A DNA stretch of 64,000 nt from Pontivivens marinum (GTDB lineage: Bacteria; Pseudomonadota; Alphaproteobacteria; Rhodobacterales; Rhodobacteraceae): NCBI RefSeq assembly GCF_900231835.1, contig NZ_OCTN01000001.1, positions 992,001 through 1,056,000 on the forward strand. The letters are read 5' to 3'. Below the pieces are notes generated by a model, which did not search any database, had not been told where the DNA came from, and saw nothing but the letters and a program-made list of their open reading frames with translations. The first letter of the stretch is position 1; each line of letters starts with the position of its first letter. The position numbers and the translations under genes are program-made. Positions 35,544 to 44,307 of the stretch are shown here, in pieces.

Positions 35544-36176
35544 TCAGTCCACAATCGTACCCTGTGCATCACAGCGTTCCAGCCATGCATGGGTCGCAAC
35601 ATGTTCCTGCGGCACCTTTTTACGGATCAGGCGCATAAACCCAAGCGTTGAGATGGCCGTAATATCCGCGACCGTAAACCGATCACCCGCCAACCAATCC
35701 TTGCCTGTCAGGCTGTCATTCAACCATTCCAGCGATTTATCAACACGTCGATCATTCGCCGCCGCCCATTCAGGGCACTGATCGCCATGTTCCAGCGCGG
35801 CCATTGCGGGGATGCCGTGGCGGGCAACGGCGGCAACGGGGATCATCATCTGGAACTCAACGCGGCGGCTCCACATCTCAACCAATGCGGTTTCCAGCGC
35901 ATCACGGCCCATCAGGTTTGGTTCGGGGCACAATGCCTCCAGATACCGGCAGATGGCGACGGTTTCGGTCAGAACGGTTCCGTCGGACAGCTCCAGCGCG
36001 GGCACGTTATGCGAGCCGACCTTTTTCTGGAATTCCGCACCGAACTGCACGCCCGCCATGATGTCGATCTGGGTCGAGGGCAGCTCCAGCCCCTTTTCCG
36101 CCAGAAAAATACGGACGCGGCGCGGGTTTGGCGCGCGCGGTGTGTCGTACAGCATTACGGGCACAGGCAGGGACAT
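35544..36176 (-). CDS. Glutathione S-transferase family protein
   Basis: A 210-residue GST. The thioredoxin-like N-terminal half has VMLYDTPRAPNPRRVRIFLA. The residue before the usual catalytic Ser or Cys position is a run of N/P, and the binding loop appears as NVPALELSDGTVLTETVAIC, with the cis-proline and the glutamate/threonine that hold glutathione. The helical C-terminal half contains WLAGDRFTVADITAISTL, the conserved N-cap aspartate region. It is probably cytosolic; the substrate is unknown. The gene is monocistronic, 46 bases from udg and 102 bases from the PRC-barrel gene, with a terminator of the latter in between. Confidence 0.87.
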   Translation of the reverse strand: MSLPVPVMLYDTPRAPNPRRVRIFLAEKGLELPSTQIDIMAGVQFGAEFQKKVGSHNVPALELSDGTVLTETVAICRYLEALCPEPNLMGRDALETALVEMWSRRVEFQMMIPVAAVARHGIPAMAALEHGDQCPEWAAANDRRVDKSLEWLNDSLTGKDWLAGDRFTVADITAISTLGFMRLIRKKVPQEHVATHAWLERCDAQGTIVD

Positions 36177-36214
36177 GGCGTTTCCTCATTTTATTGTTGG
36201 GCCGATCAGAAACA

Positions 36215-36244
36215 CGAAAAAGCCCCGGCGCAAGGCCGGGGCTT
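36215..36244 (-). terminator. Intrinsic terminator of the PRC-barrel gene
   Basis: On the minus strand GCCCCGGC and GCCGGGGC (arms 36235-36242 and 36222-36229) form an eight-pair GC stem around five bases, extended by A-T pairs, followed by TTTTT. It lies about 35 bases past the stop at 36278. Confidence 0.85.
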
Positions 36245-36277
36245 AATATCGCTACGTTAGGTTAGCCGATTGGCAGA

Positions 36278-37297
36278 TTAGCCCTCATAGGCGGGCATTT
36301 CCTCAAGCATTTCCTGCGTTGCATCGACATAGATGCGAACCTCACCCGATGGGTTGGTCATGACACGCATGTCCTCCAGCGGCACCAGAACGGATTTCTC
36401 ACCCAGACCAAGGAAGCCACCAACATTGACCACAGCACCGGTTTCGTAGACGGCGTCGATCTCACCCACGTCCTCGTTTTCCGAACCGTAAACTGTCGCA
36501 CCCATCAGGGCATCCTGTGGAATGCTGCCAATATCGGCCTGCATGAAGCCCTCAGTGGCGTCTGTCGTGTCTTCAATCGACTCGTCCAGTGCATCACCGG
36601 CATTGGCCATCGAGGTTTCCAGGTTGGATACTGTATCGCTGACGGCCTCGCCAGTTGCGTTTGTAGCATCGCCTACACCGTCGGAAATCGCGGCGCCGGT
36701 ATCGTTGATCGCATCACCGGTAGCGTTGGCCATATTGCTCAGATCAGTGGTCACATCTGTTGTAGGCTCAACATCAGCGCTCAATTCGGAGCTGGATTCC
36801 TCAGCCAACGTGTTCATGGATGTGTCGGTTTCCAGCGCGGCGGTGGTGGTCATATCCATCGATGCGGCGTCAACGTCATCCTGAAACTCGAAGGAAGGAG
36901 CTGCCTCAAGTGCCTCGGCATTTGTGGTCACAACGATGAACCACTCATCCGCCTCTGGACCGTCGGAAACGAAGCGCAGGTCATCCATGGACACGGCGAC
37001 GTCTTTCTCACCCAGACCAAGGAAACCACCGACGCCCAGCACGACACCCTGAATGGAGCCATCACGCGAGACAATTACGTCGTTAATTTCGCCGATATCA
37101 TCCCACTCGGTCTCAAGACCGGGGGCATATGTGATCTCGTCATTTGTCTCGGTCGCGTAAATGCGCGCACCCAGCAAATCGGACGCCTTCAGCGACTGAT
37201 CATCAGCAGTTTGAATGTACTCAACGGACGCGGACTGTGCGTGAGCAGTAGTTGTAAGAGCAAGAGCTACAGCGGTCGTAATCAGAAACTTTTTCAT
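36278..37297 (-). CDS. Secreted protein with two PRC-barrel domains
   Basis: A 339-residue exported protein. The signal peptide is MKKFLITTAVALALTTTAHAQ, and the start at 37297 is set by GAGG nine bases upstream. A first PRC-barrel (about 35-130) and a second (about 255-335) share an almost identical VGGFLGLGEK loop, pointing to an internal duplication. Between them is a low-complexity linker rich in Ala, Thr, Asp, Ser and Asn, with periodic hydrophobic residues, as in amphipathic 11-residue repeats. PRC barrels are small beta domains of the photosynthetic reaction centre H subunit and of RimM. In the periplasm the role is unknown. It has its own terminator. Confidence 0.85.
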   Translation of the reverse strand: MKKFLITTAVALALTTTAHAQSASVEYIQTADDQSLKASDLLGARIYATETNDEITYAPGLETEWDDIGEINDVIVSRDGSIQGVVLGVGGFLGLGEKDVAVSMDDLRFVSDGPEADEWFIVVTTNAEALEAAPSFEFQDDVDAASMDMTTTAALETDTSMNTLAEESSSELSADVEPTTDVTTDLSNMANATGDAINDTGAAISDGVGDATNATGEAVSDTVSNLETSMANAGDALDESIEDTTDATEGFMQADIGSIPQDALMGATVYGSENEDVGEIDAVYETGAVVNVGGFLGLGEKSVLVPLEDMRVMTNPSGEVRIYVDATQEMLEEMPAYEG

Positions 37298-37391
37298 GGT
37301 AAATAACCTCAAATTGGTTCTGTTAAAAAATCAGTGAGAGCCGTTGGCCCCACGTCCTCACAACACGCCACCCCTGAGGAGGTTTCATATT

Positions 37392-37428
37392 AAAAATAAA
37401 AAAAACCTATCCCGACCAGCGGGATAGG
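37392..37428 (-). terminator. Intrinsic terminator of ccr
   Basis: On the minus strand a nine-pair stem (CCTATCCCG with CGGGATAGG; arms 37420-37428 and 37406-37414) is followed by nine T residues and ATTTTTAA. It lies 35 bases past the ccr stop. A textbook terminator. Confidence 0.92.
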
Positions 37429-37462
37429 CGGATTTTCGCTCATTTTGACAGGTGCGTGGGGG

Positions 37463-38746
37463 TCACCCGTCCAGCGCATCTTCCAGTGTTCTCAGGCCTG
37501 TACGTGGTGCGCAGACCAGTACAGACATGTTCCCTGGCTTATGTTGGTTGCGCAGCATTTTTGTGTGGGCTGCGGGCAGCTCGTTCCACTCGAACACCTC
37601 GGACATGCAGGGGTCCAAACGCTGCTCGATCATCAGACGGTTGGCCGAGCTGGCTTGCTTGAGGTTCGCGAAATGGCTGCCCTGAACGCGTTTCTGATGC
37701 ATCCACAGATAGCGCACATCAAAGGTCAGGTTGTAGCCAGTCGTACCCGCGCAGATCACAACCATGCCGCCACGCTTCACGACAAAAACGGAAACGGGGA
37801 AGGTGCTTTCGCCCGGATGCTCGAACACCATATCGACATTGTTGCCCTTGCCGGTGATGTCCCAAATCGCCTTGCCGAATTTGCGGGTTTCATCGAACCA
37901 CGTCTTATATTCGGGCGTGTTCACGGTGGGCATCTGGCCCCAGCAGTCGAAATCCTTGCGGTTGATGACGCCCTTTGCGCCCAGCTCCATCACGAAATCA
38001 CGCTTGCTCTCATCCGAGATGATACCGATCGCATTCGCACCCGCCGTATTGATCAACTGGATCGCGTATGAGCCGAGTCCACCGGACGCACCCCAGACCA
38101 GAACGTTCTGGCCCGGACGCAATTCATGGGGCGAATGGCCGAACAGCATCCGGTACGCCGTGGCGAGGGTCAGGGTGTAACAGGCCGATTCCTCCCATGT
38201 CAGATGCTTGGGGCGGGACATAAGTTGTTGCGACTGCACATTGGTGAACTGCGCGAACGAGCCGTCGGGCGTCTCATATCCCCAAATGCGCTGGGTCGGA
38301 GACATCATCGGGTCGCCTCCATTGCACTCCTCATCATCGCCATCATCCTGATTGCAGTGGATGACAACCTCGTCGCCGACCTTCCAGCGCTTAACCTTGT
38401 CACCCACGGCCCACACGATGCCCGACGCATCGGAACCCGCGATATGATAGGGCGCGCCATGGCCGTCAAACGGGCTGATCGGAGTGCCCAAACCGGCCCA
38501 AACACCATTGTAGTTGATACCGGCCGCCATCACGAGCACCAGAACCTCGTTCGAATCGAGGCGCGGCGTGTCCACCACCTCCAGCTGGAATGCCTGATCC
38601 GGTTCACCATGCCGCTCGCGGCGGATCGCCCATGCATACATCTGACGGGGCACGTGGCCCATGGGGGGGATATCTCCCATTTCATACAGATCTTTCATCG
38701 GACGATCCTCAGCCGCAACGGCGAGGGGGGTGTCTAGTGGGGCCAT
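37463..38746 (-). CDS. ccr: Crotonyl-CoA carboxylase/reductase
   Basis: A 427-residue NADPH-dependent enzyme that reductively carboxylates crotonyl-CoA to ethylmalonyl-CoA, the key step of the ethylmalonyl-CoA pathway for assimilating acetate and other C2 compounds. It is an MDR-family protein. The N-terminal half has MYAWAIRRERHGEPDQAFQL and NYNGVWAGLGTPISPFDGHG. The Rossmann fold follows with VLVWGASGGLGSYAIQL. The late MVFEHPGESTFPVSVFVVKR and WMHQKRVQGSHFANLKQAS are near-invariant in Ccr rather than in crotonyl-CoA reductases from other families. It ends with a strong terminator. A perfect palindrome is 23 bases before its start, and ecm is 2.4 kb away. Confidence 0.95.
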   Translation of the reverse strand: MAPLDTPLAVAAEDRPMKDLYEMGDIPPMGHVPRQMYAWAIRRERHGEPDQAFQLEVVDTPRLDSNEVLVLVMAAGINYNGVWAGLGTPISPFDGHGAPYHIAGSDASGIVWAVGDKVKRWKVGDEVVIHCNQDDGDDEECNGGDPMMSPTQRIWGYETPDGSFAQFTNVQSQQLMSRPKHLTWEESACYTLTLATAYRMLFGHSPHELRPGQNVLVWGASGGLGSYAIQLINTAGANAIGIISDESKRDFVMELGAKGVINRKDFDCWGQMPTVNTPEYKTWFDETRKFGKAIWDITGKGNNVDMVFEHPGESTFPVSVFVVKRGGMVVICAGTTGYNLTFDVRYLWMHQKRVQGSHFANLKQASSANRLMIEQRLDPCMSEVFEWNELPAAHTKMLRNQHKPGNMSVLVCAPRTGLRTLEDALDG

Positions 38747-38768
38747 GTCTCGCTCCTGCCTCAGCTAC

Positions 38769-38788
38769 GCGCAATTTAATTGCGCAAT
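38769..38788. promoter_or_regulatory. Palindrome GCGCAATT-T-AATTGCGC upstream of ccr
   Basis: A perfect 17-base palindrome (38769-38785, eight-base arms around one T), with the overlapping self-complementary ATTGCGCAAT at 38779-38788. It starts 23 bases upstream of the ccr ATG, where a repressor would block the promoter or early transcription. The element ACGCGCAATTT (38767-38777) is repeated upstream of ecm at 41052-41062. The binding protein is unknown. Confidence 0.6.
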
Positions 38789-38860
38789 AAAAGTACGTTT
38801 GATAGCTGATATATGTAACGAGATTACTCATCGCGCAAGCACAATCTAGGTGCAGCGCAC

Positions 38861-38897
38861 AAAAAAGGCCCCAGCGTCATACGCTGGAGCCTTTTTT
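38861..38897. terminator. Bidirectional terminator between the Roadblock gene and ccr
   Basis: AAAAAAGGC, a C bulge and CCAGCGT (38861-38877) pair with ACGCTGG, an A bulge and GCCTTTTTT (38881-38897) around the loop CAT. The A- and T-tracts make it active in both directions. It ends the minus-strand Roadblock gene (stop at 38917). Confidence 0.88.
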
Positions 38898-38916
38898 CTC
38901 AACAGTAGGGCTGCGA

Positions 38917-39273
38917 TCAGCCGCTGATGGTTTTGTCCGCTTTACGCAGGGCAACACGTGCCAGCGCAAGGTTTGCAGTCGCGCGGTCAATCGCGAGATA
39001 GATAAACACGCTAGGCTCGGATGCCAGCGGACGGATCAGGTGGTACTGCTTGCCCAACGTGATCAGGATATCCTCGATCGCATCGTCCAGACCCAGATCG
39101 CGCATCGCGCGCAGCTTGGCCTTAACAACGTCAGTATTAGCCGCGCCTGCGACTTCCATATCGAGCGCACCGCCGCCAACAGCGTTAATGATCATACCGG
39201 ACTCGGAGTCCACCAGACATGCACCGATAAAGCCCTGTACGCCCTCGACGTCGCTCAAATCTTGATTGTTCAT
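38917..39273 (-). CDS. Roadblock/LC7 domain protein
   Basis: A 118-residue protein consisting of one Roadblock/LC7 domain. It opens NNQDLSDVEGVQGFIGACLV, with a central SGMIINAVGGGALDMEV and the C-terminal YLAIDRATANLALARVALRK helix. In bacteria such domains partner with small Ras-like GTPases (MglB with MglA) or form dimeric scaffolds. No GTPase gene is next to it. I use the ATG at 39273 (GGGA nine bases upstream). The frame continues openly to 39441 with a basic segment (VRLFKRKSPGEGL), so a longer protein is possible. Confidence 0.8.
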   Translation of the reverse strand: MNNQDLSDVEGVQGFIGACLVDSESGMIINAVGGGALDMEVAGAANTDVVKAKLRAMRDLGLDDAIEDILITLGKQYHLIRPLASEPSVFIYLAIDRATANLALARVALRKADKTISG

Positions 39274-39606
39274 AGATAATTTTCCCACATTCTCATCATT
39301 TTGGACAGTCGGCTCAATCCGGCTGGCCTCGTTCGCAGCATTCCACACAGGAACCGACTGCAGTCCCTCCCCCGGGGACTTCCTCTTGAAGAGTCTCACT
39401 CTAACTATACCCCCGCAAATACCCGGCATAAATGACCGCACACCGCGCCCCTGCAGTATCAGAGCAGCGAATAGTTAGGCGCGCGTATTCGTTAATTTAG
39501 GGCAAAGAATCTGATCGCCACACGCGCTATGCGTGCACTGTGCAAAAACGCACACGTCGTAGACGAAATCGAACGAAACTTACGTAAGGTCATCTTCGCG
39601 CCGAGC
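39274..39606. other. Intergenic stretch between the Roadblock and acyltransferase genes
   Basis: About 330 bases with no gene that I can support if the short Roadblock start is right. The part next to 39273 stays open in the Roadblock frame to 39441. A palindrome TGCAC-T-GTGCA lies at 39534-39544, about 60 bases downstream of the acyltransferase stop. It has no T-run and its role is unclear. No tRNA or small-RNA structure was evident. Confidence 0.5.
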
Positions 39607-41019
39607 TCACTGCTCAAGCGAATCATCAAGGTGTGCGATTGATCGTGCATAATAGCGTAGCAGAGGCAGTTGCCCCTCAACACAGCTAAATCGACCATCC
39701 TCAACCGTAACGATCCTACGTTTAAGAATGTTGCGCAAACCGACCTCGATCGCGGGGCCGAAATCCTCACGCGGCAGGTGGAAATGCGCTCCACCCTCCA
39801 TCAGCCGATCGACGAGGAACAAGGCCCGCTCGAAAATCTCATCGCGGGTCAGGTTTTGCTCACTCTTCAACAGAACCTGCGCAATCAGCGGGACGGGCAC
39901 AATCGGCACCACGCGCCCCACCGCATCAATCAGCGTCTGGCCCAGATCACCAGCAGAGATACTGCCATCGGGCGATAGCGAGCGCAGTGACACCGGGGCG
40001 CCGAAACTGACGCTGGCATAACCGAACCTGTTCCACTTTCCGATCATCCGCATCCACACATGGCGCAGGAAAAACAGGAAGGCGGTTGATGCCTTGGCCC
40101 GAAAGCGCGGGCGCCCATTCGCGTCCATCTCCGCGCCGATCAGAATCCGATCCTCAACCACGCGGTCATAATTCAGGCCGACGGGGATAAAGACCACATC
40201 GCGCGCGCTGCTAGCGTCAAACCCCTGTAGAATATAGTTCAACAACCCCAGTTTCGGCGGGCGCAGCGCACCGTCGCGGCTCAACCCACCCTCCGGAAAG
40301 ACCGCCTGCGTCACACCGCCATCTGTGGCCATCTGCACATAGCGCGACAGCACCTTGCGATAGAGCGGGTTTTCCGAGCGGCGGCGGATAAAGAACGCGC
40401 CCATCGCCTTTGCCAACTGCTCCAGCGGCCAAACCCGCGCCCATTCGCCGGCTGCATAGCTTAGCGAGGTCCGCTCACTGGCCAGATATGTCACCAATAG
40501 ATAATCCACGTTCGAGCGGTGGTTCATGACGAAAATCACCGTCGCATTTTCATCCACATCCGCCAGCGAGGTTTCCTCATCCGCGCCAAGGCGAACGCGA
40601 TATAGGGCCTGCGCGATCCAGCGACTCAGCTTCACCCCGAACAGGAAATATGTGGCGGCGGAAAAGCTGGGGACGATCTCGCGGGCGTATTTCGCGGCCT
40701 CCTGCGCGGCAACCTCATGGGGGATACCACGACTGCGGGCCTCACCCTCAACCGCCTCCATCACGACGGGATCATATGTCAGGCGGTCGATCAGCACCTG
40801 TCGTTTGGTCAGGCTGAATGGCTTGATCGATAATTGCAGACGGTCATTCACACGCCCCAAGGCACGGTTGATGCGCGCCCGAAAAAACCAACGCACCGAT
40901 GGCACCAGAACACGGTTCAGCACCGCTATGGTGAGCGTTAATCCTCCAAGCAAAACAAGCCAGAGCGGGATTTCGACCGATTGTAACACGGGGGGACATT
41001 GCGGCACGCACGCGGCCAC
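39607..41019 (-). CDS. Glycerol-3-phosphate/lysophosphatidate acyltransferase family protein (PlsB-like)
   Basis: A 470-residue membrane acyltransferase of the PlsB/PlsC superfamily, which would move an acyl group from acyl-ACP or acyl-CoA to glycerol-3-phosphate. The catalytic H-x4-D is in IFVMNHRSNVDYLLVTYLA, and the glycerol-phosphate motif is FPEGGLSRDGALRPPK. An N-terminal hydrophobic segment (PLWLVLLGGLTLTIAVL) probably anchors it. Length and order fit PlsB rather than the short PlsC. The start is a GTG at 41019, uncertain because no ribosome site is clear; an internal GTG a few codons later is possible. It is divergent from ecm with a 138-base control region. Confidence 0.82.
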   Translation of the reverse strand: MAACVPQCPPVLQSVEIPLWLVLLGGLTLTIAVLNRVLVPSVRWFFRARINRALGRVNDRLQLSIKPFSLTKRQVLIDRLTYDPVVMEAVEGEARSRGIPHEVAAQEAAKYAREIVPSFSAATYFLFGVKLSRWIAQALYRVRLGADEETSLADVDENATVIFVMNHRSNVDYLLVTYLASERTSLSYAAGEWARVWPLEQLAKAMGAFFIRRRSENPLYRKVLSRYVQMATDGGVTQAVFPEGGLSRDGALRPPKLGLLNYILQGFDASSARDVVFIPVGLNYDRVVEDRILIGAEMDANGRPRFRAKASTAFLFFLRHVWMRMIGKWNRFGYASVSFGAPVSLRSLSPDGSISAGDLGQTLIDAVGRVVPIVPVPLIAQVLLKSEQNLTRDEIFERALFLVDRLMEGGAHFHLPREDFGPAIEVGLRNILKRRIVTVEDGRFSCVEGQLPLLRYYARSIAHLDDSLEQ

Positions 41020-41051
41020 GTCTAGCCCGATTGCAGTACTATGGGTGCAGC

Positions 41052-41103
41052 ACGCGCAATTTCATCACGCAATCTATATGCACAAATTACAACACTTGCG
41101 CAA
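41052..41103 (+). promoter_or_regulatory. TTGCGCAA-type elements upstream of ecm
   Basis: ACGCGCAATTT (41052-41062) is identical to an 11-base element in the ccr palindrome (38767-38777), and is followed by CACGCAAT where ccr has TTGCGCAAT. TTGCGCAA recurs at 41096-41103, 55 bases before the ecm ATG. A shared regulator for the two pathway genes is inferred. Confidence 0.5.
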
Positions 41104-41157
41104 CATTATGTCTCACGCTATTTCTGTCGCAGTGCAACATTCAGCGTGAGTCCCATC

Positions 41158-43119
41158 ATGGCCCAGAAAGACCGCCCCTGGCTTTTCCGCACCTATGCGG
41201 GGCATTCCACCGCCAGCGCCTCGAACGCGCTGTATCGTTCCAATCTGGCCAAGGGACAGACGGGCCTCAGCGTGGCGTTCGATCTGCCGACGCAAACCGG
41301 ATATGACAGCGATCATGTTCTGGCAGCGGGTGAGGTCGGCAAGGTTGGCGTTCCCGTCAGCCATCTGGGCGATATGCGCGCACTATTTGCCGATATTCCG
41401 CTGGACCAGATGAATACCTCGATGACGATCAACGCGACGGCGGCATGGCTGCTGGCGCTATATGTCACAGTGGCAGAGGAGCAGGGCGCGGATATTTCCA
41501 CGCTCAAGGGCACAGTACAGAACGATATCATCAAGGAATACCTGTCGCGCGGCACCTATGTCTTTCCCCCCGCGCCCAGCCTGAAACTGATCGGGGACAT
41601 CGCGGAATATTGCTATACCAGCGTGCCGAAATGGAACCCGATGAACGTGTGTTCCTACCATTTGCAGGAGGCAGGCGCGACGCCCGAGCAGGAGCTGGCC
41701 TTTGCATTGGCCACCGCCACCGCCGTATTGGATGAGGTTCGCCCCCGCGTATCAGCCGAGGATTTCCCCGGTCTGGTCGCCCGCATCAGCTTTTTCGTAA
41801 ATGCCGGCATCCGCTTCGTGACCGAGATGTGCAAAATGCGCGCCTTCGTCGATCTGTGGGATGAGATTTGCAAGGAACGCTACGGCGTTGAGGACCCCAA
41901 GCTGCGCCGCTTTCGCTATGGCGTGCAGGTCAACAGCCTCGGCCTGACCGAGCAACAGCCGGAAAACAACGTCTACCGCATCCTGATGGAAATGCTGGCC
42001 GTCACCCTGTCGAAAAAGGCCCGCGCCCGCGCCGTGCAGTTGCCCGCATGGAACGAGGCGCTTGGCCTGCCCCGCCCGTGGGATCAGCAATGGTCCCTGC
42101 GGATGCAGCAGATCATGGCATATGAAACGGACCTGCTGGAATATGACGACCTGTTCGACGGCAACCCCGCCGTGGATCGCAAGGTTGAGGCGCTAAAGGC
42201 TGGCGCGCGTGAGGAGCTGGCCCGCATCGACGACATGGGCGGCGCCGTTGCCAGCATCGACTACATGAAATCCCGCTTGGTTGAGAGTAACTCAGACCGG
42301 CTGGCCAAGATTGAGCGCGGCGACACCACCGTTGTCGGCGTCAACGCCTTTACCGGTGGCGAAAAATCCCCGCTAGTGGATGAGCAAGGCGGCATCATGA
42401 CCGTCGATCCTGCCGTGGAGCAGGAACAGATCGACCGCTTGAATGATTGGCGTGCGGGACGTGATGACCTCGCCGTGCGTCGTGCGCTGGACGAACTGCG
42501 CACCGCCGCGCGTGAGGGGCGCAACATCATGCCGCCCTCCATCGCCTGCGCAAAGGCGGGTGTGACCACCGGCGAATGGGGCACCGCGATCCGCGCCGAA
42601 TTTGGCGAGTATCGTGCCCCGACCGGCGTGTCCAAGGCAGTCAGCAACACCGCCACCGGCCTGGATGATCTGCGTGAGGCCGTGGGCGATGTCGCCGCAC
42701 GGCTGGGCCGCCCGCTGACCTTCCTCGTTGGAAAACCGGGGCTGGACGGGCATTCAAACGGGGCGGAGCAAATTGCCTGCCGCGCCCGCGATGCCGGTAT
42801 GGACGTGATCTATGACGGTATCCGCTTGACCCCGGAACAGATCGTTGCCGCCGCGCGTGAGGGGCGCGCCCATGTGATCGGCCTGTCGATCCTGTCCGGT
42901 TCACACCTGCCGCTCGTGCGCGACACGCTCGCCCGACTGGCTGCCGAAAACCTGTCCGTGCCTGTTGTTGTCGGTGGGATCATCCCCGAGGAAGACGCCG
43001 ACCAATTGCGCGCCGACGGTGTTGCACGGGTTTACACGCCCAAGGATTTCGAACTGAACCGCATCATGTTCGATCTGGTGGAGCTGGCCGATCCTGACCG
43101 GATTATCGCCGCTGAATGA
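41158..43119 (+). CDS. ecm: Ethylmalonyl-CoA mutase
   Basis: A 653-residue coenzyme B12-dependent mutase that converts ethylmalonyl-CoA to methylsuccinyl-CoA in the ethylmalonyl-CoA pathway. The N-terminal TIM-barrel half begins PWLFRTYAGHSTASASNALY. The C-terminal B12 domain carries the base-off DxHxxG motif in GKPGLDGHSNGAEQIACRA, and then GLSILSGSHLPLV and VPVVVGGIIPEEDA. It is shorter than methylmalonyl-CoA mutase and has the MeaA-like organisation. I start at 41158; the open frame extends upstream to 41041 without similarity. It follows ccr by 2.4 kb with a common sequence element. The next gene is convergent. Confidence 0.95.
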   Translation: MAQKDRPWLFRTYAGHSTASASNALYRSNLAKGQTGLSVAFDLPTQTGYDSDHVLAAGEVGKVGVPVSHLGDMRALFADIPLDQMNTSMTINATAAWLLALYVTVAEEQGADISTLKGTVQNDIIKEYLSRGTYVFPPAPSLKLIGDIAEYCYTSVPKWNPMNVCSYHLQEAGATPEQELAFALATATAVLDEVRPRVSAEDFPGLVARISFFVNAGIRFVTEMCKMRAFVDLWDEICKERYGVEDPKLRRFRYGVQVNSLGLTEQQPENNVYRILMEMLAVTLSKKARARAVQLPAWNEALGLPRPWDQQWSLRMQQIMAYETDLLEYDDLFDGNPAVDRKVEALKAGAREELARIDDMGGAVASIDYMKSRLVESNSDRLAKIERGDTTVVGVNAFTGGEKSPLVDEQGGIMTVDPAVEQEQIDRLNDWRAGRDDLAVRRALDELRTAAREGRNIMPPSIACAKAGVTTGEWGTAIRAEFGEYRAPTGVSKAVSNTATGLDDLREAVGDVAARLGRPLTFLVGKPGLDGHSNGAEQIACRARDAGMDVIYDGIRLTPEQIVAAAREGRAHVIGLSILSGSHLPLVRDTLARLAAENLSVPVVVGGIIPEEDADQLRADGVARVYTPKDFELNRIMFDLVELADPDRIIAAE

Positions 43120-43122
43120 CGC

Positions 43123-44307
43123 CTAACCGCGCGCCCACTGGGCCGCGGCCGCACCGGCATGACGCCCCGTCGCAAGGCAAGCCGTCAGCAGATAACCACC
43201 GGTCGGGGCCTCCCAATCCAGCATCTCCCCCGCCGCAAACACACCACGATGGGCCTGCAACATCAGCGCATCATTCAGCCCCGTGGCGCGAATACCACCC
43301 GCAACCGATATCGCCTCATTCATCGGGCGGGTGCGGGTCAGGTGAAGCGGGCAGGACTTGATCCGTGCCGCGATCTGGTCCGGCGTGCCCAGCGGGCCAG
43401 CCTCTCGCAGCAATGCCAGCTTTACCGGTGACAGACCGGAAACCTTGCGCAGATGGTTGCTCAACGACTGTTTTCCACGCGGCTTGGCCAACGCCCGTTG
43501 CAGCCCATCCAAATCCCGCGCAGGGGCAAGGTCGAGCGAGACGGTCAGCCCATCCGCGCCCATCTGGTCCCGCATTTGGGCGGACATTGCATAAATCAGG
43601 CTGCCCTCAACCCCTGTTTTACCCACCACAAATTCACCATGTCGCGCAGCGTCGCCACAGCGCAGCGCGACATCCTTGACCGGAATTCCGTGGAATTTGG
43701 CCATATGCGCCGACCAATCCACGTCAAAACCCATATTTGCGGGTCGAAACGGGGCCATGGCAACTTCGGGCATGATGTCCAGCCATCGCCCATCAGATCC
43801 CAATTTCGCCCATGACGCCCCACCCAACGCCAAAACAGTGGCCCGCGGCGTCACCAAAACCTCGCCCTGTGGGGTGTCAAACCGGTGCGCGCCCGCCTGC
43901 ATACCCACCCATCGCCAGCGTGTTTTCATCTCAACACCTGCGGAATCCAGCCGCGCCAACCATGCGCGTAGCAGCGGCGATCCCTTCATGCTGACCGGAA
44001 ACACACGCCCGCTGGAGCCGGTAAAGACCGGCTGGCCCAGCCCCTGCGCCCAGTCCTGCACCGCCTGCGCATCGAAACTGCGCAGGATCGGGGCCAGCCA
44101 AGCGGCCCCGCAGGCCGCAATGATATCGTCGATGCCTTCATCCTTGGTCAGGTTCAGGCCGGATTTGCCCGCCATCAGGAACTTACGCCCCAAGCTGGGT
44201 TTCTGTTCCGCAACCAAAACCGATGCACCCGCGGCCGAGGCAACCTCCGCCGCGGCAAGCCCAGCCGGACCGCCGCCGATAATCAAAACATCAGGTTGCA
44301 TTTGCAT
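43123..44307 (-). CDS. HI0933/BaiN-like FAD flavoprotein (TIGR03862 type)
   Basis: A 394-residue FAD protein. The Rossmann motif VLIIGGGPAGLAAAEVASAA and GRKFLMAGKSGLNLT are characteristic of the HI0933/YhiN group. The end shows SVAGGIRATGLNDALML and LDWEAPTGGYLLTACLATGR, the FAD-closing segment. The reaction is not established for most members; some are linked to steroid or NAD(P)H-dependent reductions. Its ATG follows the slam stop with no spacing, so it is cotranscribed with the lipoprotein and translocator genes. That could be a conserved partnership or simply a shared promoter. It converges on ecm. Confidence 0.85.
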   Translation of the reverse strand: MQMQPDVLIIGGGPAGLAAAEVASAAGASVLVAEQKPSLGRKFLMAGKSGLNLTKDEGIDDIIAACGAAWLAPILRSFDAQAVQDWAQGLGQPVFTGSSGRVFPVSMKGSPLLRAWLARLDSAGVEMKTRWRWVGMQAGAHRFDTPQGEVLVTPRATVLALGGASWAKLGSDGRWLDIMPEVAMAPFRPANMGFDVDWSAHMAKFHGIPVKDVALRCGDAARHGEFVVGKTGVEGSLIYAMSAQMRDQMGADGLTVSLDLAPARDLDGLQRALAKPRGKQSLSNHLRKVSGLSPVKLALLREAGPLGTPDQIAARIKSCPLHLTRTRPMNEAISVAGGIRATGLNDALMLQAHRGVFAAGEMLDWEAPTGGYLLTACLATGRHAGAAAAQWARG

